A DNA stretch of 64,000 nucleotides from Clostridiales bacterium (GTDB lineage Bacteria > Bacillota > Clostridia > Oscillospirales > CAG-272), in the NCBI GenBank assembly GCA_021202555.1, contig JAJQCT010000012.1, positions 1 through 64,000 on the forward strand. The letters are read 5' to 3'. The notes beneath the pieces are model-generated. The model made no database searches, was not told the origin of the DNA, and saw nothing but the letters and a program-made list of their open reading frames with translations. This document shows positions 9,520 to 19,400 of the stretch, piece by piece. The translations under genes and the position numbers were made by a program. The first letter of the stretch is position 1. The number at the start of each line of letters is the position of its first letter.

Positions 9520-10533
9520 TCAGTCCTCATACCCCCTCGGATTTTTGATTCTGAAATTGTATGCGTCGCGGCACATATCGTCAAGCGTAAGCTCCGCTTC
9601 CCATCCGAGAATTTCCTTTGCGCGTGTCGGATCGGCGTATGATACGGCAATATCGCCCGGACGCCTCGGCGTTACAACGCGGTTTATAGACGTACCGGAT
9701 GCGCGCTCGTAAGCGTCAATTATTTCGTATACCGAATAACCGCGTCCGCATCCGATGTTGTAGGTTTCCCATCCGGTAACTGCTTTCGCGCGCTTCAGCG
9801 CTGCAATATGCGCTTTGGCAAGATCGGTGACGTGAATATAGTCACGCACTCCTGTGCCGTCGGGCGTATCGTAATCCGTGCCGTAGACCGTTATCGCGTC
9901 CCATTCGCCCGCTGCGACCTTCTGGATTCGCGGCATAATATTATTCGGGATTCCCATCGGGTCCTCGCCTATAAGCCCGCTTTTGTGCGCTCCTATCGGG
10001 TTGAAATAGCGCAGGCACGACGCACTCCATTCGGCATCCGATACGGTTAAATCCTTGAGAATCTGTTCAATCATGAGCTTGGTCTGACCGTATGGATTTG
10101 TCGCGGATGTCGGAAAATCCTCACGCATAGGAACAGATTCGGGGTCGCCGTAAACTGTTGCAGACGATGAGAAAACTATTGTTTTCACGTTATGCTTTGC
10201 CATTTTCTCAAGAAGAATAAGCGTTCCCGTTATGTTGTTGTGATAATATTTGAGCGGCTGCGATACGGATTCCCCGACAGCTTTGTATCCCGCAAAGTGA
10301 ATGACAGCGTCTATGTCGTTTTCCTCAAATATTACGTCAAGCGCCGCAGGATTCAGCATATCGGCGTTGTAAAATTTGAAATCCTTCCCCGTTATCGTTT
10401 TGATTCTGTCTATAACGCACGGCTTGCTGTTGTAAAAATTATCAAATACAACGACATCGTAGCCGGCGTTAAGAAGTTCGACTACTGTATGAGAGCCGAT
10501 GAAGCCGACGCCACCCGAAACAAGTACACTCAT
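9520..10533 (-). CDS. galE: UDP-glucose 4-epimerase
   Basis: GGVGFIGSHTVVELL, SSSATVYGDP, NPYGQTKLMIE, LRYFNPIGAH, DYIHVTDLAKAH. Confidence 0.97.
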   Translation of the reverse strand: MSVLVSGGVGFIGSHTVVELLNAGYDVVVFDNFYNSKPCVIDRIKTITGKDFKFYNADMLNPAALDVIFEENDIDAVIHFAGYKAVGESVSQPLKYYHNNITGTLILLEKMAKHNVKTIVFSSSATVYGDPESVPMREDFPTSATNPYGQTKLMIEQILKDLTVSDAEWSASCLRYFNPIGAHKSGLIGEDPMGIPNNIMPRIQKVAAGEWDAITVYGTDYDTPDGTGVRDYIHVTDLAKAHIAALKRAKAVTGWETYNIGCGRGYSVYEIIDAYERASGTSINRVVTPRRPGDIAVSYADPTRAKEILGWEAELTLDDMCRDAYNFRIKNPRGYED

Positions 10534-10547
10534 TGATGTGCCCCTCC

Positions 10548-11462
10548 TTAACCCCAGAGGTTTTCGGGATAAACGCCGCTTTCAATCAAAGCGCCGATTC
10601 CCGCCTGAACTGACGGCTTATCCTCACGTACCGTGACGCCGTACCATACGGCATCTGACGTGAGCATCTCGACCGTACATTTTCCGGCTGTTATCATGTT
10701 AAATACCGCTGTCGGCAGAAGTGCTTCACATTTTAGCTTGTCTGCGGCGCCGTTTATCGTATCGACGACATTCTGACGAAGCATCGGGAATACAGCCTTT
10801 GACATTCCCCAGCAGTTCATCGACGCTATACTGTTCTCGTCAAGGGGAACCCACTCTTCGTTTTCAAACGATTCCGCACCCTCGGGAATATCGTGATTCG
10901 GTCTTATCTTGAATGTTTCGACGATTTCCGTGAGCTTGCCTTCGGAATTTGCCTTGCAGATTCCGCGCGTTACCGTTCCGTTCGGAGACATTGTATTTTT
11001 CAGAATATACCCGACCATCGCGAAGCTTGCGGGCGTACCGCTCATATCGTGTGTGCGCATAAATTCAGCTATTTTCATAAACATATCGCGTCCGTAAAAG
11101 TCGTCCGAGTTGATGACGGCGAATTTATCGTCGCCTATGACATCCTCGGCGCATACAAGCGCGTGAGACGTCCCCCAAGGCTTTGTCCTGCCCTCGGGTA
11201 CCGTAAGCCCGCCGGGGAGCTTGTCGAGCGTCTGGTACGCGTATTCGACTTTGATTTTGCCTTTGATACGCTTACCGATTGTCTCGTCAAAATCAGCCTG
11301 CATTTCGGGCTTGATGATGAACACAACGCGGTCAAAGCCCGCTTTGATTGCATCATAGACCGAATAGTCGATAATGAAATCCCCGTATTTTGATATGGGG
11401 TCGATTTGCTTGAATCCGCCGTAGCGTGATCCGATTCCTGCCGCAAGAACAACAAGTGTCAT
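10548..11462 (-). CDS. Nucleotidyltransferase family protein (sugar-nucleotide type)
   Basis: MTLVVLAAGIGSRYGGFKQIDP, KPWGTSHALVCAEDVI, INSDDFYG. Confidence 0.87.
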   Translation of the reverse strand: MTLVVLAAGIGSRYGGFKQIDPISKYGDFIIDYSVYDAIKAGFDRVVFIIKPEMQADFDETIGKRIKGKIKVEYAYQTLDKLPGGLTVPEGRTKPWGTSHALVCAEDVIGDDKFAVINSDDFYGRDMFMKIAEFMRTHDMSGTPASFAMVGYILKNTMSPNGTVTRGICKANSEGKLTEIVETFKIRPNHDIPEGAESFENEEWVPLDENSIASMNCWGMSKAVFPMLRQNVVDTINGAADKLKCEALLPTAVFNMITAGKCTVEMLTSDAVWYGVTVREDKPSVQAGIGALIESGVYPENLWG

Positions 11463-12319
11463 TGTAAACTACCTCTCCAATTCATTATATTCATTGCCGC
11501 CGCAAGAGTATTTTGCAGAAGCATTGAAATCGTCATAGGTCCGACGCCTCCCGGCACCGGTGTAATATAGGACGCGATTTCCGATACCGCGTCAAAGTCA
11601 ACGTCCCCCGTCTGCTTTCCGTTTTCGTCTCGATTCATCCCGACATCAATGACGACAGCGCCAGACTTTACCATATCGCGCGTTATAAAATGAGCTTTTC
11701 CGACGGCAGAGACGAGAATATCGGCTCTTTTTGTCACATCCGCGAGATTTTTTGTTCGCGAATGACATATTGTCACCGTTCCGTCCGCCGCGAGCAAAAG
11801 CTGCGCCATCGGCTTGCCCACAATGTTGCTTCGTCCGACGACGACGCATTCTTTTCCCGAAACGTCAATCTTATAATATTTAAGTATCTCCATTATCCCC
11901 GCAGGGGTGCAGGGCAAAAGGTGCGCGTCTCCCTTGAGGATATGACCGCAGTTTTGAGACGTGAAAGCATCGACATCCTTTTCGGGTACGATTCTCTCCG
12001 TCACCTCGCTCTCGCATAAATGAGCGGGCAGCGGAAGCTGCACCAGAATACCGTGAACGTCGTTCTTTTCGTTCAGCTCGTCGATTTTATCGTCAAGCTC
12101 CTTTTGCGTCGTTGTCGCGGGCATTTCATAAACCCACGAGTTGAATCCGACCTCCTCGCAGCCGCGTCGCTTGTTTCTTACGTATATTTTTGACGCGGGG
12201 TCGTCTCCGACAATGATTACCGCAAGTCCCGGCTTTTCATTCATACCCGAAACTGTATGCTTTATTTCTTCCCTTTTTGCAGACGATACAAGCTTTCCGT
12301 CAAGAATTGTCGCCGACAT
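11459..12319 (-). CDS. folD: Bifunctional methylenetetrahydrofolate dehydrogenase/cyclohydrolase
   Basis: Start reassigned to MSATILDGK. HGILVQLPLP, VVGRSNIVGKP, PVPGGVGPMTI. Confidence 0.96.
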   Translation of the reverse strand: MSATILDGKLVSSAKREEIKHTVSGMNEKPGLAVIIVGDDPASKIYVRNKRRGCEEVGFNSWVYEMPATTTQKELDDKIDELNEKNDVHGILVQLPLPAHLCESEVTERIVPEKDVDAFTSQNCGHILKGDAHLLPCTPAGIMEILKYYKIDVSGKECVVVGRSNIVGKPMAQLLLAADGTVTICHSRTKNLADVTKRADILVSAVGKAHFITRDMVKSGAVVIDVGMNRDENGKQTGDVDFDAVSEIASYITPVPGGVGPMTISMLLQNTLAAAMNIMNWRGSLQ

Positions 12320-13397
12320 TACTATTTCCTCCGTTATCGCTGTTTGGTTCATCCTCCGATGCGACGTCGCCTTCGAGCGTCGATTTGAAATCGCCGTTTT
12401 CCTCCTCAGATTCGGCGGAAGCTTCTTCTTCGTCCGATGTTTTTTCCGATTCTTCATTTACCTGCCCGACGTCCTCTGACACCGCATCCAAGGAATATGC
12501 GCCCTCTCCGTACACAATCGGTTCATTTCCCTTGTATTTTATACCGAACCTGATGAGAAGCGCCGTGCAGACGGCAAACACAGCAAACGCCAGCAGCTGC
12601 GAAACACGTATTTCCGTGCTGCCGAGATAAAGGCTGTCCGTTCTCAGTCCCTCGATAAACATACGACCGAATCCGTACCATGCAAAATACCAAAGGAACA
12701 CCTGACCGTCGTATTTGTGCTTTTTTTTGCGGATAAGCACCTCTATGACGATGAATCCGATGATGTTCCAGAGCGATTCGTAAAGGAATGTCGGGTGGTA
12801 GTACGCCGTCACGCCGCTTGAAAGCTTTATTCCCATGCGGCAGAATATATCGGTTTCGGAGCCGTGTGCCTCCGCGTTCATAAAATTGCCCCATCTCCCG
12901 ATTGCCTGTCCGAGCATTGCGGCGTGTCCCGCTATATCGAGCATACGAAGCCATGAGAGCTTTTTTATTTTGGAAACGACTATAACTGTCAGCACGACGG
13001 CAATAAGCCCGCCGTATATGGCAAGTCCGCCATTCCACACGCCTATTATATTATACAGCGTTCCGCCGAGATTTTCAAGAAAAGATCCGTCGCTTACAAT
13101 ATATTTATCAAGCCCGTAAAAAAGAACATAGTAAAGCCTCGCGCCGATTATGCCGAAAATAATCGAATAAATAAAGTAGTCGAGGATGTCGTCAACGACA
13201 AAGCCGGATTTTTTTGCGCGAATGAAAATATACGCGCATACGACGATTATTGCCGTCGTTACAATAATACCGTACCACGCGACGCTCCGCCCAAAAATCG
13301 TAAACGCGACGTCGTTTATTTCAAATTCGTCGATTCCGAGTCCCGGAAATGATATTATATGCGTGCTTAAGAAAATATTATCCATAAAAAACTCCAT
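12300..13397 (-). CDS. lgt: Prolipoprotein diacylglyceryl transferase with acidic C-terminal extension
   Basis: GRWGNFMNAEAHG Lgt signature; MFIEGLRTDSLYLG. About 70-residue Asp/Glu/Ser-rich tail; 3' end overlaps the folD start. Confidence 0.94.
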   Translation of the reverse strand: MEFFMDNIFLSTHIISFPGLGIDEFEINDVAFTIFGRSVAWYGIIVTTAIIVVCAYIFIRAKKSGFVVDDILDYFIYSIIFGIIGARLYYVLFYGLDKYIVSDGSFLENLGGTLYNIIGVWNGGLAIYGGLIAVVLTVIVVSKIKKLSWLRMLDIAGHAAMLGQAIGRWGNFMNAEAHGSETDIFCRMGIKLSSGVTAYYHPTFLYESLWNIIGFIVIEVLIRKKKHKYDGQVFLWYFAWYGFGRMFIEGLRTDSLYLGSTEIRVSQLLAFAVFAVCTALLIRFGIKYKGNEPIVYGEGAYSLDAVSEDVGQVNEESEKTSDEEEASAESEEENGDFKSTLEGDVASEDEPNSDNGGNSNVGDNS

Positions 13398-13399
13398 TC

Positions 13400-13464
13400 A
13401 AAAACGCTCATACGTAAAATGCGCAGGTCACTACATACATTTTACTACATACGAGCGTTTTTTT
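13400..13464. terminator. Bidirectional-looking terminator hairpin downstream of the CGS-like gene
   Basis: AAAAACGCTC…GAGCGTTTTTTT inverted repeat with inner GTAAAATG/CATTTTAC pairing. Confidence 0.7.
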
Positions 13465-13477
13465 CAAGGGGTAGAAG

Positions 13478-16400
13478 TTATTTTTTGATTTTTATCAGCA
13501 CATTGCGGAGATTTTTTTTCGGCGGGATGAGTACGGTTTCGCCTCGTTTCGCTTCATATACCCTGTCGTACTCAAATTCGCCGTCACCTTTTTCCGATTC
13601 GGAAACTTTTATTTTTACGACGTCACTTCCGAGACGCACGGCAAAGGAATATTCGGAAGGCGTGCTTTCGGGAGGCGTAACCCTGAGCATTCCAAGCGAC
13701 ATTTCCGCGCCGAAAAGATACCTCATCACGGTGATATACCACCACGACGCCGATCCCGTATAGCCGCTCCAGCCGCTCTTTCCCGTTATCCCGTCACCGT
13801 ATGCGATATCAGCACATAAAAGGTAAGGCTCGGCAGTAAAATTTCCGTTTATCCGTCCGTTTTCGTAAATTGAAAGAGGTGTTAATGAAAGAAGCACGCG
13901 CATTCCCTCGTCACGCCGCCCGAGACGAAATAGCGCCGCCGCAGCCCAGATTGCCGCGTGAGTGTACTGCCCGCCGTTTTCGCGTACTCCCGGAGGATAG
14001 CTGCAAATATATCCGCAGCTTTTTATTCTGTCATAGGGCGGCGCGAAAAGCCTCATTATTCCCTTTTCCTCATCGTAAAGCTCGCGCATTACGCTTTCCA
14101 TCGCGATATTGCTCTTTTCGCTGTCTCCGTTTGCGAATACGGAAAAAGCCTGCGGCAATATATCGATTTTGCATTCGGGCGAGCTATGCCCGCCGATTAC
14201 AGCGCCGTCGTCGTCATACGCGCGGATATATCTGTCGCCGTCCCATGTGTTGTCTGCTGCTGCGATGAGCTTATCCGCCTCATTTTCGAGCCTTTCGCAA
14301 ATTTCACGGTCATATCCCGCAAAATCGAGTGCCTCGGCGAATTTTCTGTATGCTATCGCAAAGAAGAACGCAAGCCAGACGCTCTCGCCGCGACCGCGCA
14401 CGCCAATCCTGTTCATTCCGTCGTTCCAATCCCCCGAACCGATAAGCGGCAGCATATGCTCGCCTCTTTTGAGTGAATGCTCTATCGCGCGCATACAGTG
14501 CTCGTACACCATATACTTTGTACCCGTTATGTGCGGATTTTCATATCTGTCCGTCTCGCCCGGTGAGAGCGCGGGAGAAACGCAAAAGGCGGTTTCCTTT
14601 TCGAGAATGTCGTACTCTCCTGTCATGAGAATATACTCCGCCGTGACGTATGGCACCCACATAAAATCGTCGCCGCATTTCGTTTTCAGTCCGCCGGCGT
14701 AAGGATGATACCAGTGGCGCGCTGTACCGTCGTCGTATTGGTTGGCGCACGAACGGAAAATCATCTCTCGCGTCAGCCTTGGCGCAAACCAGACGGCGGA
14801 CAGACTGTCCTGAAGCTGGTCTCTGTATCCATATGCGCCGCCCGGCTGACTGTATCCGCATCTTCCGAAAATTCTGTAAACTGTCGCCTGATACGCCGCA
14901 AAATCAAACATTTCGCCGACGGCACCTCCGTATCGCGCGTTTCCCGCAAGAAGCAAATCCGTAAGCCTTTTTCCAGCCCTTTTCAGCGACAGCTCAATAT
15001 CGACGGTCGAGACGAATGTGCGCTTAATCTTATCAAAGCAATCGTCGGCGTTTTTGCCTGCGGCAGCCGAAAGCGCGAATCCGCAAGCTCCGTGATACGG
15101 CGTCGATAAAATTGACACAGAATCTTCGCGGCAGACAGTCCTGCCCGTCACACCGTCGGAAATCTCAAAAAGCGACATCGAAACGCGCTCGCCGCCCAAA
15201 AGCGTAATCACGCCGTCTTTAATCGCGGCGTTTCGCGGCAAATAAAGCGTAAGCTCCGCTTTTATATCGGCGCCGCCGTCAAATTCGATAAGATACAGCT
15301 TTGTCGGAAGCCTGTCGGCAATCCCGACGCTCAGCTTATATCTCACCCCGTCAATCATGCCGCAATATACCGCGCGTTCAAAGGAAAAGCATACGTTGTC
15401 GGCGCACGCTGCCGCATCATACGGAACACCATTTATATAAAGCGTCAATACCTCACCTGCCGTACCGAGCAGTGGATCGACATGGCGCGCAGTTATGCGC
15501 GACTCGGACGAATTAAAATACCATGAAAACCCAAGAGTCTTGTTTGACAGAAGCGTGCCGAACACACTTCCCGAGTACATCATTGTCATCGGCGACGGGT
15601 ACGCGCCGTTTATTATTTCAACACGCCCGCTTCCGACCGTTATTTTTTCCCCGTCCGCGCTGACGTTGGTGTGTCTTTTCGGCGTCTCCACATCTTTATC
15701 GGATCTTTTTATTTCAAAAGAATGACTGAACGAAATGTCGAAAAAGCCGCATGAACGCGCAATAAACGCCGCCTCGTCACTGGAGGAGAGCGTACCGGAA
15801 TCGACGATATGAATACCGCCGCCGTGTCCCAAAAGATTTTCGCATCCGTTATCCGCTATAAGCTCGCGCACAAACGAGGCATCGGAGGAAATATATGAGA
15901 CATCATCCGCGATGGCGGCAAGATCAAATCTGACGCCCGAAATGAATAGAAATCTTTTCGCTCGTATAAATTCCGTCAAAGAGGTAACGGACACATCGTT
16001 CTCGTCGGCGCTTTTTTTGAAAAAAACAGTGTAGAGCGGCAAATCGCCCGATATTCCGTACCGCCAGAAAAGATCCTGCGATGCTGTAACGTCATTTATG
16101 TCCGCAAATTCCGTTACGCGGCAGACGCGGCAAAGTACGCATTTCGCAATGTCGAACGCGCGTTTTACTGCGCTCTCGTCCGCACCCGAAAGCGTTCTGA
16201 AAAGACGCGCGGTATTTTTCGCGCCATCAAGCCGCGCCTTGAAATCGCCAAACGAAGGCGTTTTTTCGGTTGAGAGCAAAAGCTCCGCGCCCTCACCCGA
16301 CGGAATCACAGCGGCAAAGACGGGGTGTATAAGAGCTTCCTTGCTTTTGTCAAGGTAGTCACAGTCTTTGTGCAGATTGAAAATTTTATAAATATCGGCG

Positions 16401-19400
16401 CCGCTGTACACGAAAGGCAAAATCTCATCCTTGCGCAAATAAAACTTTGTCGGATTCTCGCCCGTCTCACATCCTTTTCGCACAGATACCAAAAGAAAGC
16501 TTGTCTTTCCTTCCTTCCCCTCGGGAGAGGTTTTTTTGAACATAACCGTATTTCCATCCCTTGCCGCCGTAAAAAACAAATCGGAGTAAGACGGCGAGGC
16601 AAGATAAGCGCTTTCAGTGTTGAGCACGGGCGAAAACATGAAAACAATCGTGCCATCCGGAACATCCCCGTGAATTTTAACGGAAATATGCACCGTAGGC
16701 GATGTGGAATCGCAGAATATCAAGGTTTCCGCCGAAAAATATATGTCACCGTAAAATGATTCGGCGGAAAAGCATACAGAACATCCGTCATACGAAAACG
16801 AGCGCCTCATTTTCGTGCCGTCGCCGTCACGGATAAGATCGTATACTTCATTTTCGAGCTTCAAAAGTATATGAAAGCTGTCGCAGCCGCGCATTATCGG
16901 CTGCGTTATCAGCATTTTACCGTCGTAAACCGCAATGTCGCCGTCCGATGAAACTGCCGCTTTTATCCGCCCGTTTGAAATTACCGCGAAATCTGTTTTT
17001 ACCGATAAGTCCCCGTCAGGATAAACGAGAGGCTTTGTCTTTGCGGCAAGAATTTCACGGGTGAGCTTTTTCTTTGAAATTTCAGCCTTTTTGTAAAGAA
17101 GCGGAGAGGCGGCGGAACAGGCGGGTGTTTGCATAAAGCGCTTTCTGTTGATTCCGTTAAAATATGCGTTCGCGGCGGACGTGATGCTCATTCCGATATG
17201 GTGCGACATATACTGGCGCACGATGCCGTATCCGTCTCCAACTCTCGACGGCGTAATGTCAAGCGCCTCATAAAAGCCGTATTTTCCGTAAAGCGAGGTC
17301 TTGCGCAGGCCATCGAGAATCTTATAAGGCGAATCGCTTACCGCAGTCAAAAGATAAAGCGAATACGGCGCGAATACGCGCTCGCCCCGGATATTTTTAG
17401 AAAGGGCAAGCTCCTCGCATCCGAAAGCTTTATAGGAGTAATTCATCTCCGCATCGAAATCATAAAAGCCCGATTCGGATTTTCCGAATATCTCGGTGTT
17501 TTCAAACAGCGCACGATGTTCACTCTGAATCGCAGAGGCGGCAAGCAGGCTCTCTCCGCGCTCCGTCTTTTTTTCAAACGGCAGAAAGATACACGGCATA
17601 AAATATTCAAACGCGCTGCCACTCCACGAAAGCGTGACGGGGATTCCGAGACTGTCGTCATAAAGACGCCCGAGGCATGAAAGATGAACGCCCGGAACCA
17701 TTCCCACGGCAGTCGTATAAAATGAAGTGGTGAGCATTTCACTTGAATAAAAGTCATAGACATTTTTGTCAAATTCGCCCGTGATGCCGTTATAGCCGAT
17801 ATGATAAAGACCGCGACGTCTGCTGTAAAGGACGGAAAAATCGGTTTCGGATATTATGCGCTCCATTCTCTCGGAAAGCGATTTAAATTCGTCGCCGAGC
17901 GCATCGATTCCGTTTTTAACCGTCAGAAGAGCGCATACAAAATTTCCGCTGTCAACTGTGGAAACATATGACGGGTAAAGCACACGAAGATTTTTTATAT
18001 CGTACCAGTTATAAAGATGTCCGTGAAATTTTTCGAGAGATTCAATTGAAGAAAGCGATTTTTCAAGACGATTTTTAAGCTCTCCTGACGTTATAAATCC
18101 GAAATCGTGTGCGTTGAGTGCTGAGAGCAGATACATACCGATGTTTGTCGGAGAGGTTCGCTCCGCTTCCTCGAAAAGAGGCAGGAAGGATACGTTATCG
18201 GGCGGAAGAAAATTGTTTTTCTCGGTGACGTATTCGTCAAAAAATCTCCACATTGAATGCGCGTCACGCAAAATACCGTCCCGTTCGTCCTTTGTGGGTG
18301 AGACTTTCTCATCGTCCTTTTTTCGTGAGAGCTTATAAATCATAAGCGGAAAGCAAAACCACGAAATTCCCAAAGCTGCTGAAATTACCGCGAACGGAAA
18401 GCTCGACATAAACGATAAAAGCACGGCGGCAACGCCGATTACAGAGGAGCCGCAAAGTCTTTTCGCATATACGAAAAATTTTGATGTGTCCTCGCCGTCG
18501 GCTGCCGCAGCGGTCGTCCATTCGAGAAGTCTGCGCTTTGATATTTTCATTCTGAAAAATGTCCTGTATAAAGCGTCAGCGGAGAGGCAGCATTCATCCG
18601 CTGCGCGGATGCACGGGAAAAAGGTATCGAAAAGCGACGCTGCGTAATAATCTGGCAGCCCCGAAAGGTATTTTCTCGGCGGAACATTCGCCGCGCCGAC
18701 AATACGCTTCAAGAAAGCGTAAATTCCGTCTGATATAAGTGTCAGGGTCACAAAAAGAGCTAATCCGCCGCCCGAATAAAGCGACAAAAGAATCGCCGGA
18801 ACGCGAAGAGATGAGGTTATCATTTCATAAATCGGTTCCGTTAAAATCATTTTTGAGCGGAGCGTGATAGGATTTCTGTATTTCCGGTCATTTTCGTCGC
18901 GGATATAACGAGATGAAAGTATCGACGACTGCAAATCACCTCTCATCCAGCGATGCGATCTTTTTCTCTCCGAAAGAAAGCCCGACGGAACGCTGTCATA
19001 TATTTCGGTGTCGGACGCGAAGCCGCAGCGCAGACGAAGCCCCTCGGCAATGTCGTGACTCAGAATCTTTTCGCGCGGAAATGCGCCAAGTACGCATCTT
19101 GAATAAGCATTTACGGAAATAAGACCTTTTCCGCAGAACACGCCCGTTTCAAAAAGCGACGCATATAATGAAAATTCTGCTGCCGAGTATGATCCGGCGC
19201 CGGAAAATGCGTACTTGTAGGTCGTGTACCTGTCAGCCTCGTCGATATGCTCAAGCGACACGCTTATTTTCGGCTGTATCACACCGTATCCCGAAATGAC
19301 GACCGGATATCCCCTTTCCGAGGAAATGACAGGAGTGCAGCATGGGTGAAGCGCCGTGCCGATAAGCTTTTTTATGTCATCAAACAGAATCTGCGTATCG

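Noticed and set aside
14109-14702. 197-aa plus-strand ORF inside the GH94 region
   Set aside because: Antisense to strongly conserved GH94 catalytic motifs; no independent evidence.
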